Source: Patiria miniata
Lineage: Eukaryota; Echinodermata; Asteroidea; Valvatida; Asterinidae
Direction of reading: 5' to 3'
Assembly (NCBI RefSeq): GCF_015706575.1
Contig: NW_024037056.1
Location: 5,469,176 to 5,533,175 of the forward strand
DNA: 64,000 nt
Positions 34,245-47,769 of this stretch are shown here, one piece after another; within the stretch, counting starts at the first letter, position 1, and every line of letters begins with the position of its first letter. A model generated the notes under the pieces. It saw only the letters and a program-made list of their open reading frames with translations, searched no databases and was not told the origin of the DNA. A program made the position numbers and the translations under genes.

Positions 34245-36399
34245 TATATAACTACTTGATCATTTTGAGTGTGGGTTTGGGACTTGGTGTTGGAAGCTTA
34301 ATAAAAGGAAGTATTTATACTTATTGGGTGAAATTCAGGCATAATTTTGTCATGAGTATTTTTGTTTTATTTATTTACATGTTATGTGAGTAGGTGGATA
34401 TAAGAAGAAAAGCTTCAGTAAAAAAAGGACACCAATAAAAATAAACTTTTTTGATTTGTGCCCCTTTTTTTTACTCGACGCGGGCTGTGACGATGTATGG
34501 AACGCAAATGTGTCAAAATTAATGCTCTTAGTTGTGCTTGGTGCTTGCTATTACATGTACTTCGGTTTCTTCGGGCTTGCGAGCTACAGTGCCTGGGGCA
34601 TGCACTTTTGAGGAATCCTTGAGTATACCAGAAATAAATAATTATTTTTTTTAAAAATATACGTTTACTTCGTCCCGTATGAATAAAATAGAGTAAAATT
34701 TGCTTCAGATTTCAAATATGCACTTGTCATTGGGGGGGGGGGGGGGGGGGGGTAAGGGCAACCTTGAAATTATAAAGCAAATAATTCTGTGCAAAAATTA
34801 CGGCATAAAATGTTAATCGCGAAAAATTCATATTAAAAAAATTCATATTCGATATTTTTATTTTTATTATTTTTTTTTTTTTTGATGCTAGACGCTCTGT
34901 GGTGTGATCTGAGGCCCTTTCTGACCATTTAAACCAATTTTTGGGAGCAAAAGATCACCTTTTAAAAATAATTTTTCAGTTTGGAGTCATTGAATCCAGT
35001 GGCGTAAATATGTGCCCGTTCTAATGTAGTCTGAGTATCACCCGTTATCCACGGAGCCAAATCCTGTAACGTCCAGACATCCTGACGTGACATGCAAATT
35101 TATGCAAGCTGCGCGACAGCCAATCGAAGTCGACTTTACAAAATCGTGACGTCATTTCATTCCTAAACCAGGACTAAATGGTTTGATTGGGGGGGGGGGG
35201 GGCCGGAAGGGGCAACCATCGGGCAAAAAAAGGTTTTATTGGTCAATTCAAATGCAGTATTTTGTAATACAACAACAGCCGGGCGCGATATCGCGTAACA
35301 TGAGCAGAGAGCGTGACACATTTTTTTTAAAACCATTGTCAATGACGCGCAAAAGGCGGAATCGACCGACGACCCGATTTAGAAAGCGTCCGCTGATTGG
35401 TCAAAATCTAGGAGGTCAAGAGGCGGGGTCTTGCCTAATTAATCAGCGAATCTGTTCACACATAATTAATCTCGCCATGCAGTCGGATATCGCTTCGGGC
35501 CAAACGAATTTTATTCTTGAATATTTACACTCATGCGTACACCATAACTCAACAAAAGCAATACATTTGAGCCGTTCAGCTGTAAAACTTGGGCGGAAGT
35601 TTTGGTTTCGGGAACAAAACCCCCGGTACCTCCAAAAAAGTGTGTTGTGCCGGCATTATGATCCTGTCTTAACTTATTCTTTAGTAAAATGAGGCTTGCG
35701 GTCGCTGCCGAAGTTAATTGAGCGCGATGGGGAGTAAAAAATAATCGGATATTTTCTCTACAAACCCCCGGTGTATGGGTTTTTGCATCATTTTAAGATA
35801 CCAACTTTTACAATTAGTAATGTACGTGGTATTGTGCAGTTTTTGTCGTCATGGATGAATTATTTGCCCGGGAAATGAACGTGAAACTGGCACTTCTTTT
35901 TTTTTTCGAGGAGAACACCGTTTACCCAAATCTCGTTTTTAATCATAGGCTTGCACAAACTAAAAGTTTCAGAGAGATGAGGTCACCGATAAAACAAATG
36001 CGCCATTTCATAGTTCATTTGAAAGCTAAATTTGGCTCGGCGTTAATTTATGTAGTTCACTTATCAGAATTCAGTAATAAAATTCAAATACGTAGCCATG
36101 AATTTTCAAAAATATAATTAGCTACATTTTTTGTGGTTTGACAGACTACCTCGACACCAGATCCTGGCCGGTCTAGTTGGCGCGGAGCCTAGGGTCAGTG
36201 TTGCCACTGCTTGAATTCAAGATCTTGAAAACTTGAAAAAAAATCTGAAAAAGCCAAAAATCTTTAAAAATGTACCAAGAGTGCACAAAAATTCAATTTC
36301 ATGTAGAATTTTTGTAGACTTTTAAAAGTTTTTTTTCCAATACGATTGACTTTATTAAGGACATGTGATTTTTATTTCAAATTTATTTTATCCATTGAC

Positions 36400-36863
36400 T
36401 TTTTCAGTTAGCCGATTTTCAACTAACAGATTTTTTTTGGAAAAAAAAGGAATCTAGCACAAGAACGAAAATGTTAGCAGATTTCCAGCAGAATTCTGTA
36501 AAATCGGTGATCCTACCAGAAAAAATGTAGCAGATTTGTTTTCTTTAGGTTACACGAGGTGCACTGATTGCATACTAGGCTTGAACAATGTTGAAAAATG
36601 TCGGATGCTGATCTTGAAAAGAAATAATATGGAGTGGCAAACTGAGCCTTGGGCCAGGGTTCGTTTGAAAAGATTGAAGCTTTTTTTAAACAAATGTTCA
36701 ATTTTTCTTCAAATTTGCTATGGTTTTCTGTCAAATATCCACTTTGCAGAATTCTGCCAGAAATCTGCCCAAAAAAATCCATTCTATCAATTTTTCTGTC
36801 AACTTAATTTTTTACCAAAAATCTGTCAAAGTTAGCCGAAAATCGGCTAAAACGGTCACCCTG
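36400..36863. mobile_element. Element related to 50903-51906, right part
   Basis: Shares 'cagaattctgccagaaatct', 'gttagccgaaaatcggctaa' and the end ACGGTCACCCTG with the 51.2-51.9 kb copy. I could not fix its left end. Confidence 0.6.
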
Positions 36864-36915
36864 CCTACGGCTCCCTGCAAATTTGAAAGCCGCTGGATGC
36901 AGTCAAGCGGTTAAA

Positions 36916-37113
36916 GGCCGATCCAGTAAGCACTGCCCCATGGTATTCTGACCAATCACAGCCGTGATTTATGTCCGACATTGCGTGCACAAAAGTCCGA
37001 CATGCGTGCACGCGCGTATGATGCGCGCGGCAGGAAAATGCATTATGGCATTGGAGAGGAGCACGTGTTAATTTGCCCACGTGCGCAGTGGGAGGGGCTT
37101 ACTGGATCGGTCC
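36916..37113. mobile_element. Inverted-repeat element, GGACCGATCCAGTAAGC family, copy 1
   Basis: Left end GGCCGATCCAGTAAGC, right end GCTTACTGGATCGGTCC; the interior includes GACCAATCACAGCCGTGATT and CCCACGTGCGCAGTGGGAGG. Collinear with 50207-50388. Confidence 0.85.
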
Positions 37114-37120
37114 ATTTGAT

Positions 37121-37533
37121 TAAGGGGCCATTCAGAATTTTCAATGTTTTAAAATTTCGACTTTTTTTCCAAATTATTTTGACCCACCCACCCACCCCTA
37201 ATTTCGATTAATAAAAAACTGATTTGTTAGGCATAAAAAAAAAACATGTACATGTACATGCATTACATCCCACTGGCGAGCCTGTGCGGGTTGCGTGTCC
37301 TTTCGGAAAAAAATGTACAGAACATACAGGGGACGAAGTTGGAAAAGAAACACGCATCGCAATATCGGAACGCTTGCGCGTAGTTCAGGCAAGTCAAAAG
37401 ATCAATTTTTTGTGGCTCATTTTTTTCCATGAAAAGTGAATTTCGATTTTCATTTATTTAGCTTGCCCACCCACCCACAATTTGGAAAAATAGTCGAAAT
37501 TTTAAAACATTGAAAATTATGAATGGCCCCTTA
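37121..37533. mobile_element. Inverted-repeat element with about 45-bp ends TAAGGGGCCATTCAGAATTT
   Basis: The left end TAAGGGGCCATTCAGAATTT continues through 'caatgttttaaaatttcgac'. The right end is its near-exact inverse, finishing GAATGGCCCCTTA at 37533. The 413-bp element begins 7 bp after the neighbouring one. Confidence 0.85.
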
Positions 37534-38501
37534 GCTCTGCTGCATCCGAATCAACTGTCTAGAGCTTGGTCTAGGTCCACGCCCATTGAAAATACGTGAG
37601 AACGCGCTGACAATAGCCGTAGCTCTGAAGCCCGTTTCGGACACGGCCTAAGTCTTTGTTGACTTATATATGTATTCATGGTAATTTTCCACTTGTAGTG
37701 TAGGGGCCGTATATCACGCGTCCCTTGTTAACGTTTGGCTAGGCTGAGTGGTTTATCAAAACGATCCGTGCATGACTTGTCCGCGCCGTAGAACTTGAAC
37801 CACACCGGATGAGCTCGGACTTTCAACTTGAAGATCGTCGTGATAAAAGGTGATTCATCAGATTCCTTACTTTGTGATTATATACTGGTAAGAAATGTAT
37901 CAGGTATCAGTATATTAATTAGTTGTCCGATTAACAGATCAGCAGAAGTCTTAGATGTGCGTCATTATTCTTCGAGGATATTGGCTAGGCCCTGTTAAAA
38001 TTTACACTTGGGCCGGGGCCGTGTACATCATGCCACTCCGGCGGGGGGCTTCGCGCAACTTGCGCCCATGCACCAGGCGGGCCTAGTTCAAGGGGTAGGT
38101 CATCGTACCCGTTGTCCACGGCGCCCAGTCTCTTGTCGCCGCGGCTTCGCCAGGGTCAGTTAAGGTGCATAGACTACTCATCATGCCACATATCACGAAA
38201 TGAACGCATGATCTTTTCCTCAAACCGATTATTTTTTGTTGACTTAGTGTCACACTTTGTAATCGATTATGCAAGACAATGGTGAACTTTGATCCCACCG
38301 GCCGACAGAACAGACCATGGAGAAATAAAACACACGTACTGCTGGCCATTCGGTCGAGCGCCTTGCTTCAACACTGTAGGCCTAACTGGAGTGAGTTCCA
38401 TACCTGGACATCACTTGGCATCCTGTGCACAAACCCTATCAGTCTGGTTTGAAAAATTCCAAGTGTTTTCTCAGTAAATACTTCACATTTTGGAAAGAAT
38501 G

Positions 38502-38864
38502 TTGCAACCTGATGCTACTTTTACTTCAGCGATTGTGTACAAAGTCTATGGAGAGTAAAAAAATTTTTTAAAGCATTTCCCAACAAAATTGGAAATATTT
38601 CTCAGTCCCAGATTCATGTCTTACTTTTATCATTTTGGTAGGCCCACTTACTGGGGCGCTAGAACTCCTTTTTTGACATCTGGGATGTTGGTCTGTCCAT
38701 AGTTCTACCAGCTAGTACGACTAGACCAACATCCCAAGTGTCAAAAAAGGAGTTCTAGCATGTCTAGCGCCCCAGTTAGTGGGACTACATTTTTGCAAAT
38801 GACTGACTGACCTTTATTGAGATGATATATGAAGAAGAAAAAAGCAGTGTCAGCTAGGTTGCAA
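38502..38864. mobile_element. TTGCAACCTGACGCCACTT-family MITE, interrupted by another MITE
   Basis: Ends TTGCAACCTGATGCTACTT and its eroded inverse at 38846-38864; the internal landmarks of the family are present in reverse order relative to 14215-14433. A 145-bp element splits it at 38641-38785. Confidence 0.85.
38641..38785. mobile_element. Nested palindromic MITE with TA duplication
   Basis: Left GGCCCACTTACTGGGGCGCT and right AGCGCCCCAGTTAGTGGGAC are inverted copies that continue inward through GAACTCCTTTTTTGACA and its inverse. TA precedes (38639) and follows (38786) the element, indicating Tc1/mariner-type insertion. Confidence 0.88.
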
Positions 38865-39977
38865 CATTCTTTCCCAATTTTTTTCCCTGTAAATTTTGAG
38901 GAAAGATTCCCATATCTGGCCATCACTTGTCAACCTAGGCACAAAATAAGTCTGTATTATGAGACTTGTCTGAACAATTGGTTTTCTCAGTAAATACTTC
39001 AATATTTTCACTGCTAAATTTGACATTTAGGACATATTGTTACTTTCTGATGGCTGATAGTTCACTGAAGGGGAAAAAAAGTAGTGATGGCCAGATCTGG
39101 GAATCTTTCCAATTTGACTTTTTAGGCCTTTTTATAGTTATATTAACTTTCTGATGGCTAACTCAGTGCAGGGAAAAATTAGTGATGTCCAGTCCATGTA
39201 TGGATTCGATATAATTATCACAGCTTTGCTTTCACCAAAAAAATCCCTGCAATACTGTACTTAGCAGAAAATACTCTGTGACTATGCCTACAGTAAGCGA
39301 ACTTCACTGCTATTGCGAGGAATATTGACTTCTGCTCTTGCGTATACAGTACATTCGGTAACTATGCTTACAAGGTTAGCCCAAAACTTTTCTGCTGGCA
39401 GTGTTAGCACAAAAAATGGTGAGCATAGCAGCGCTTTGAAATAGGGCCAGGATCTTGGGCCAAAAAAAAAATAGTCGGTCTCTGGTCAGACCGAAGTTCC
39501 GGAATTGATGCGGGGACGCGGGTTTTTTTTTTTTTTTTGGTGGCTTTTTTTTTTTTCAAGCTTGTATTGTACAGACAAGGTGGGTACTATTTTGCTTTTT
39601 TGTGTCCTCATTATACATTGGTGTCCTCCATAATTTGCCTTGGTGCAATTTCCCCATTCCTTGGTATTCCTCGGTGCTCCTTGGTACAAAAATTTGAGGA
39701 GGCGCGGCAATAGAGGGTGCTGTTGTAGCTTCCGTGTTAATTTGAAGAAAAAAAAGTTGACATGATGATTAAAATCGACGCGCGCGCTGACCAGAGACCG
39801 AGTACTTTTTTCTTTTTTTGGCCTTATAGGTTTTTTTTGGGGGGGGGGGGAATACATGTGCATTGACTAGTCAGAAAACGACTTTTTGTCAGGTGTCCAA
39901 TCCATTATTTTACCCGTCATAAATTATCCAAGTTCTTGGCATTTTTTTCTTCTCTTTGTAGGTGAAGTGAATGAAAT

Positions 39978-42900
39978 ATGGCTTTCCTCAGAAGCATGCA
40001 CCGAAGCATCCAAGTCTTCAACTCAGCGACAATGGTGACAATTAATTCTTGTATTAGTATTTTGTATATTAGTTAAGATAGTGGATATTTAGCTGGATAG
40101 TAAGGCCAAAACTAAAAAAAAATAGTTCTGCTTCTGGTTACCCTACCTTTTTTGACAACCCTTTGCGAAATAAAAGTTACTACCTTTTACCCTTGACTAC
40201 ACGCAGACACCTCCATATATGATCGTACACAAAAAAAATTGCCAAAAACACATTTCCCTACCTACCTACCCTATTTTCAAATGCCATGTAATCGGAAGCA
40301 GATTTTCTTCTTTTTTTTAGCATAAGATTGTACAACGCCCTCTTTGACGCGAGAAGGCCTATACTAGGCCACTTAAAAAACACATTATAGCGTCCTGCCT
40401 TTTTTTACTAGGAGGAGGCCCTTTTTTTTCTCCAAAATGGCCGCCCGACTGGGCTATTTTTCAAAAGCCGCCAGCTTTTTTTTTAAATGGCCGGCACTTG
40501 GACTCAGGAAATGACATATATCAGCTTGATATGGGCTAGATGCAACAGACAATAAGGCCAAAATGATGTCACTTTGAAAAATTTATCATTTTGGGTCCCT
40601 CCCCCCCCCCCCCCCCAAAAAAAAAGAGGCGGCCTCTATTAGGAAGCGGGCGGGACGCTAAACTTTTTTTTTAAATTTGGCCTAAATCAAAACTTTAACT
40701 GTGTGCAATGCCTGAAAATTGATCACAACAAAGACAGGGAAACGAAAGTACTTATTAATTAAACTGACCATCAACGGAACATGCATGCAAAAAGTAACAC
40801 AGTTTTCTCTGTCGCTTTCCATATACACGTATAGCTGACCCGTGTGAAATCTTCACTGGGCGTGGCTGTGTCTCAAGTCGGGAGCCGTTTGGAATCAACA
40901 ACTCCCACTGCCTTTCAAGTCAAGGAGCAGGTTGCCAAGACCAGCCCAGTATCCTCCTACAATGAATGGGACCGTCTGGAGGAAGTGGTCGTGGGAAGAG
41001 TTGAGAATGCTGTCGTTCCCCCCTTTAGCCCCGAATTAAAGGTACAGTCCATCATTTGTAATTTGTGCATTTTGTTCGTTTGAAGTAACAAACGTGCTCA
41101 AAATCTAAAGAAGGGTGCTGAACAACTAACCTGATGAAGTTTCAGCTCAGCTTCAGCTGTATATTCCGAGAAAAACAGCATTCTAGGATCTCGATTTCAA
41201 ATCAAAAGTTGCTGAATTATGTTTTGAATTGGGCCTGAACTCTGCGTCCAAGACACGTTCGCAATAGCCGATTGCAGCTACGCGATGTCGGGCACTGGTC
41301 CGACGAATTATAGTATTTTGGGGGGGAGGGTTCACCCTGTTTATTCCGGAAAAAAATATTCTAGGATCTCGATTTCAGTTCAAAAGTTGCCGAGTCATGT
41401 TTTGAATTGCGCCCAAAATCAGCATCCGGGACACGTTGTCATTCAGCCAATTGCAGCGATGCGAATATAAACGTTAAAATAGAATGGGCATGCCAAGGTT
41501 GCTGGTGTATCACTTGTAAAAACTTGAAAACTTAAACTTACAAATAAAACCTCATTGATTTTTGATTTGGTCTTTTTTTTTTTAAAGGTTAGCGCAAATG
41601 AAAAACACTGGGATTTCTTCCGAGACAATCAAGGCAGGCCCTGGCCCAAGGAACACACGGAGAAGGCAATAGCTGAGGTCGAAGAAGTCTGCAACATTCT
41701 CACTCAAGAGGGAATCGTCGTCAGAAGACCCGATGCTATCGACTTCACTGAGGAGTATAAGACGCCTGATTTCAGCTCAACAGGTATGCTATCTATGTGT
41801 CGAATAACGACTCTTTCAGTTGCTCGTCTTAAGTCAAAGTCACTGACTTAATCACTGCACACGAGGGCGACATTACATGCGTCTCTCCAATTTCCCAGTC
41901 GACCAATGGCATGCTCCAGCCGTGCGCGTCACAGGTGTCTGCATCTCATTGAGAGATAACGCCACTTACTCAAAGCAGAGTTGTAAGTAATGACTCTAGT
42001 CAATGACTCGACTCAAGTCACAACTTTTAGTGACTCGACTTGAGTCCTAACGAGTAACTGACTCAACTTGACTTGACTCGAGTCAATGGAAGCAAATGAC
42101 TCAACTGGACTCAAGTCCCTCACAAACTGCTATCCCAGAACTAGACTTTATATTTCACAATTCTTGGTTTCATCAGTGCCTTCGGACGATTTCTTAAGCC
42201 CTTGATGAAACTCCGGCCAAATTTATGTCCTGCTTTCAAAACATATTTTTATTCATTTCTGCATGATCAGAAACAGTTTCGTATGTAGCAATTTGGATTT
42301 TAAGTTGTCAGCTAAAAATTATCCCACACCCTAAGCCAAACCAGAGATAAAACCAAAATTACACTTTTTGTTAACTGTTACGTAGATCTCCGAGGTCCAG
42401 CAGAAGCTGTCTATTGGTACCATACAGCATATAATTTAAGTCTTTGGATCTTCATAATAAACTAGTGCCTTGTGTTCCTTCTTCCATTCTGTAATTTATT
42501 TTTAGATGGCGTTCAAATATCAGTGACTCGAATTGACTCAAGTATAAATTTCGCTCGACTCGACTCGACTTGATCATACACCGTGACTTGACTCGACTCC
42601 ACTCGACCACATACTGTGACTCGACCTTCTTCACCTAATAACTCAACTCAACTCGAGTCACTTTTATATTTATATTCCACAATTCTTGGTTTTATCAGTG
42701 CCTTCGGACGATTTCTTAAGCCCTTGATGGAACTCCGGCCAAATTTATGTCCTGCTTTCAAAACATTTTTTTATTCAGTTCTGTATGATCAAAAACAGTT
42801 TTGTATGTTGCAATTTGGATTTTAAGTTGTCAGCTAAAAATTATCCCAGACCCTAAGCCAAACCAGAGATAAAACCAAAATTGCACTTTTTTTTAACTGT

Positions 42901-45900
42901 TACGTAGATCTCCGAGGTCCTGCAGAAGCTGTCTATTGGTACCATACAGCATAATTTAAGTCTTTGGATCTTCATTATAAACTGGTGCCTTGTGTTCCTT
43001 GTTCCATTCTGTAATTTATTTTTAGATGGCATTCAAATATCAGTGACTCAAATTGACTCAAGTATAAATTTCGCTCGACTCGACTCGACTTGATCATACA
43101 CCGTGACTTGACTCGACTCCACTCGACCACATACTGTGACTGGACCTTCTTCACCTAATAACTCAACTCAACTCGAGTCACTTTCGCAAAATGACTTGAC
43201 TCGACTCGAGTCACAAAATTCAGTGACTTGTTACAACTCTGACTCAAATAACAAAAACTCAACATACAGCCATAAAATATCTGACAGTGCTAACTTGTAG
43301 GAAACTAACGGTTGTCTGAATTTCACGCATTTCGTTTGGTTTCCCACTTCAATTCTAGGCATGTACTGCGCCATGCCCCGGGACATTTTGCTGATCGTCG
43401 GCGAAGAAATCATCGAGTGCCCCATGGCGTGGCGGTCCAGGTTCTTTGAGTATCGCGCCTACCGGGAGCTGATTAAGGAGTACTTCAAGGCGGGGGCTAA
43501 GTGGACCACGCCCCCTAAGCCACTCATGTCAGATAAACTGTATAATGAGGTAAGCTTACCCCTTCCTGGAGACGGGGCTAAATAAGACCACACCCTCACA
43601 GCCACAGTGTGTGTGCATAAGGTAAGTTCCCCCCCCCCAAAGGCGGGTCCCACTATTGTACAAGGGCGGATCCAGGGGGGGCCAAAGGGGGCCATGACCA
43701 TTTTTTTTTTTTTATGTGACATCGCAATAAAGGCAGGCAATGAGTACACCACCATCTTTTAATTTCTCAAAAAAACATTGGTTAAAGTGGTCAGAAATTG
43801 CCTCAGATCGCACCACAGAGCATCTAGAATCCAAAAAATTTTCGGGGTCCTTCCTTAAGCGGGCCCCAAACCCCACGCCGTATTTTTTTTGACTCACTTT
43901 TTTGGGGGACCAAAATTTTTTTTGCCCCCCCCCCCCCAAATTGTGTTCTGGATCCGCCCTTGCTATTGTACCACGTCCTCAAACCCAACCAGTTTGTACA
44001 ATAAGAAGGTTTATCACTCCCTGAAGGCGGGGTCTAACTGGACCACGCCCTCACAGCAATACAAACTGTATAATAACATAGTTTTATGCAACGAAGGCGT
44101 GGACAAATTAGACCACACCCCAATGCATTTTTTTTTGAAGAAAAAACGAGAGAGCCTTTTACCATAGACAGAAGTTCAAATGGACTGGTTCAAGTGTATT
44201 CGATTAAATGGTGAAACCAGGGGTGTGAAATATCAGGGTTTTAGCTGATTTCAGCTTTTTTGTTTTGGATTTCAGCTTTTTCCCCTCACTTGCTGTGTAC
44301 AAAAGTATAGGAGATTTCCAAATTCAGCTTTTTTACACCTTTTTCAGCTGTTTTCAGCTATTTTTATCAGTGATGGTCACTCACACCCCTGGAAACTGAC
44401 TAGATTCTGGCATGATTTCAGATCATGGTGGTTTGGATGACGGTGATTCCTAATTATGAGAATCTCTTTCTCCCTTCTAGAGAAGGATGGTCCATCAGAG
44501 GTTCTTCACAAGACTTGAAATCAAGTCGATAATTGGCCGTGTTTAGTCCACCTGCGCCGCCGCGTACCGCACCAGTATGAACCACCAGCGTTGACTACAG
44601 CAAACCATCATGGGACTAGCGCGCGGTATAATAACACGCGGGAACGATTCCTGCATCCTCGGCCCCATATGGGTGTACGTTGCTTCCAATTACCGACTTG
44701 ATTAATCTACAACCCTGTTGTGCACAGGGCACGGAGATCGCTACCAAACTTGGACGGAGCACTCTGATTGGCTAAGAATTGGAAGGATATGAATATTTAT
44801 ACCACACCTGACATAAAACTTATGCACCTCGGCGTGGTGCAGTGCGACGTTCCCACTTGGTCATATTTCACAGACGGTGAATGCCTCACCATGCAACATA
44901 GGCTGGAGTGAATCGATTGCTTGTGGGGTCGAAAGCTAATTCCTGAGTCGTTTGGAATCATGCATCATTCTATTCTTATTCTAAAAACAAGATTTGGACA
45001 TGATATTTTTTAGTTTACCGCTGAGTTTAATAATTTCATGAAAATCGTTTGAAAAAAAACAGCTACAAAAAAAGAAGCATGCATTAATCAAGCATGCTGT
45101 AAACGGTATCCCCACTCTGATAATGGATGCTTCCCAGCGATACAGCTAGGTTTTCATTGGCCCTCTCTATGGAAATGTAATGCATATGCATTTCGCTGGG
45201 CGAATAAATGAATAACCATACTAATATTAGTCAAGTCGTTATATTAGTCAAGTCGTTATATTAGTCAAGTCGTTATGTCGGATCGATGGCAGTCATAAAA
45301 GCTAAGGAAACAACTTAAAACTTTAGTTTGAGTGAATATCAAACTAATCTTTGACTTTGGCTCATTGTTAAGGATGTCATGGACCTATCGGATGAGGAAC
45401 GCTCGCTGCAACATCACCAGGGACGGCACTTCACCACCGAGTTCGAACCCTGCTTCGACGCGGCTGACTTCGTGCGGGCCGGAAAGGACATTTTTGTGCA
45501 GAGAAGCCAGGTATATTAATTAAATCAAAAACGAGTTTTGGAACTTGAGAAAATGGAATTTGTGAAAATGGCATATTATTGGTGAAAACGTACTGAACAA
45601 TTGTGCCCAGGCTATGCCAAAGTATAAAAAATGTGCCCAAAATGATATTTATATCTTGCCAATATAGGGTGAGTCAAAAACAAACAAAAAAACAATTTTT
45701 GAATGAAGTTTTGCCTGTAGCAGTTTCAAAATCTAGGACATGAAAGCCCAAATCAATGAACTTTCTTTAAGTACAAGAATCATTCAAATCACTCATGTAC
45801 TTTTCAAGGTACGGAGTTTTGAATACAAACACCGTTTTAAAGTTCTGTCCACGGATCACAAAAAAAGGTAAGTGTTCTTTCAGCAAAACGAAAACAATTC

Positions 45901-47658
45901 ACATGCATCTCTATGAGAATTGTATAAGTACCCCTTCATTGCCCAAACAAATTCCTGTACAAAAGATAGTTTTCTAAAAGAGAACTCCCACAAATTGTCA
46001 TTCTCTTTACAATATGACCTCTACCAGTGAATAAACATATGTTTATTAACCCTCCTATGCAAACATACATTCTGTGCCAAGTAGTCAATTCAGTCATAAT
46101 CAAACAAGTGACTGTTTTCAACAGTTAAGACTTCCCAGCCTACATAAAGCGGGATTGACTGGCTGGGATTGTTTAACTTAAAACTCTGGGTGAGTGATAA
46201 AACAGCTGTGATGACCACAACTTGTCTGCTTTGTCTGTTGACACAGTTTGACTAGCCACGGTGCTTACTTGACATATTACCTGACTGTTGGTGACTAGCC
46301 TTTGTTAAAAGTAAAGCAGGGGAAGTGGAAGTGAATTTTGACTGTCTGTGACTGTTTAAATAGCAGAAGGGTTCAAGATACTGGGCCGGGACCAGAGATA
46401 CGTAAGTTCGAGTGGACAATGTCACTAACTGATACATTTGTATTTGGCGCGCAAGTGGTTGCTTTTTCGACTACTAAATTAATAACACTTTGGGTACTCC
46501 CTTTTCTCTTTGTTTATTCCCCATTTTGCGGTGTCTTTCCCAATAGAGGTAAACTCACATGAAATGGCATCAAATTCCGCGATATTGCCAGGCACGTTAG
46601 CATTCTCACCGTTGAAATTTCTCAATCAAATGGGACTCGTCAGTAAGTGTCAAATCTTAACAGACTTTTCTAAATTTCGAGTTTATGTAATTTTCAAGGG
46701 TGCGTCCCTGCCAGTTTATTTGTTTTTATTTGGGGGATTTTGCGTTTTTAGAGGACATAATTGTCTGCACGTTCAAGCTTCAGATCGTATCTCAAATTGT
46801 TTAAAACTGTTCACTTTTTGAAGAAAAACATAAACAACTTGTTTGGCATAAAGTTATGAAATTTGTGTGGTTTCAAGATACGTACTCGCACTTCGGTTGA
46901 TACGACGCGTAGAATTATAATTTGCCTGGTAAAATGGCGGCTCCAGTGAGGCCGATCAGTTAATGTGTCATGTGAGTGGGCGAAATCAAAAAACCTCTAA
47001 ATGCAAATCGTTGTGATCAGGTGACCAACATCTTCGGCATTGATTGGATGGATCGTCACCTTGGTGACGAGTATAACATCCACCTGTTGACCTTTGATGA
47101 CCCTCGGCCCATGCACATCGATGCCACTCTTATGCTGATCAGACCAGGGCTTGTCCTGGTCAACCCGTGTCGGGGTTGCCAACAGATCGACTTCTTCAAG
47201 AAGGCTGGGTGGGACATTGTCGAGACCGCTTCACCTCTGATGCCAGCAGGTACAGTGTATTGCCGCAAATGATATACTCTACCTTTAAAGCATATGTTTG
47301 GTATTGAAGTTGACCAGCTGCATGAAAAGGCTTCCAGTGAATGTGGCCATTCTGAATCGATGGAATTGAAATTTGAGTGCTCTGGGAGCAGTTTTACTAG
47401 ACTAACCTTGTCTTGTTTCTTGGTCACACAGATCACCCGTTGTGGCTGGGCTCTCAGTGGCTGTCCATGAACGTCCTGATGCTGGACCACGACCGCGTCA
47501 TGGTGGATGCCAACGAGCTCCCGACCATCCAGATGTTTGAGAAGCTTGGCATCAAGACGGTCAAGGCCTCCATGCGCTACGCCAACTCCTACGGAGGCGG
47601 ATTCCACTGCTGGACGAGCGACATCAGACGAAGCGGGACACTGCAGTCCTACTTCTAG
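39978..47658 (+). CDS. GATM: Glycine amidinotransferase, mitochondrial (AGAT)
   Basis: Seven coding exons: 39978-40034, 40835-41041, 41588-41783, 43359-43549, 45373-45510, 47021-47249, 47432-47658; 414 aa (human 423). The enzyme transfers the amidino group from arginine to glycine, giving guanidinoacetate and ornithine, the first step of creatine synthesis, in the mitochondrial intermembrane space. The N-terminus ([14 protein letters not shown]) looks like a mitochondrial presequence. Conserved blocks are [42 protein letters not shown] and [10 protein letters not shown]. The catalytic triad is Asp246, His295 (MHIDAT) and Cys399 (GGGFHCWT), each eight below the human numbers. Exon 1 is the least certain: it has a weak donor (ATG/GTGACA), and an acceptor-like TTTGTAG at 39960 suggests a 5' UTR intron. 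Intron 3 carries a 522-bp tandem duplication. Confidence 0.95.
41985..43225. repeat. GACTCGACTCAAGTC-rich region with a 522-bp tandem duplication, GATM intron 3
   Basis: Simple GACTCGACT/ACTCAAGTC arrays flank and interleave two copies of a 522-bp unit (the landmark TTCGGACGATTTCTTAAGCC starts at 42181 and 42703). The copies differ by scattered substitutions. Confidence 0.9.
43661..43962. mobile_element. hAT-like MITE, CAAGGGCGGATCCA family, with 8-bp duplication
   Basis: Ends CAAGGGCGGATCCAGG and CTGGATCCGCCCTTG, with G-rich and C-rich inner ends. CTATTGTA is exactly duplicated at 43653-43660 and 43963-43970. The 8-bp duplication is the hAT superfamily signature. It lies in GATM intron 4. 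Confidence 0.9.
44218..44391. mobile_element. Small inverted-repeat element with CAGGGGTGTGA ends
   Basis: CAGGGGTGTGA at the left and TCACACCCCTG at the right bound 174 bp rich in TTTCAGCT motifs. A clean target duplication was not found; hAT-type ends are suggested. Confidence 0.75.
46046..46376. mobile_element. ACCCTCCTA-family element, copy 2, TTAA at left
   Basis: Collinear with 3086-3427. The left end is TTAACCCTCCTATGCAAAC; the right end GTTTAAATAGCAGAAGGGTT is eroded. In a GATM intron. Confidence 0.75.
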
Positions 47659-47769
47659 GTTGATTGGTACCACTGGGAAGATATGAGGGCGCCCTTTACT
47701 GATGCTTCCCCCTTTGTAGACCCTCTTTAAGACAATCAAACCTATCATGTTAGAAAGGAGTTGTCTTTA

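Larger units (their letters stand above)
31597..39977. other. 8.4-kb intergenic region between TTC39C and GATM
   Basis: No protein gene recognised. It contains a 361-bp inverted-repeat element in the TTC39C 3' flank, a second pogo-like MITE, three further inverted-repeat elements (36.9-37.5 kb), the nested MITE pair at 38.5-38.9 kb, and G-tracts near 34735 and 35192. An acceptor-like TCTCTTTGTAG at 39960 suggests that a GATM 5' UTR exon lies somewhere upstream. ORFs at 35183-35692 and 35851-36117 show no family resemblance. Confidence 0.6.

Noticed and set aside
34731..34753. G homopolymer as a special structural element
   Set aside because: Similar tracts recur (35192, 61567, 63226, 63490) and may be sequencing or assembly uncertain; no context makes this one special.
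35183..35692. 169-codon ORF in the TTC39C-GATM interval
   Set aside because: It begins in a G-tract, has no recognisable motif and no splice or conservation support; best treated as chance.
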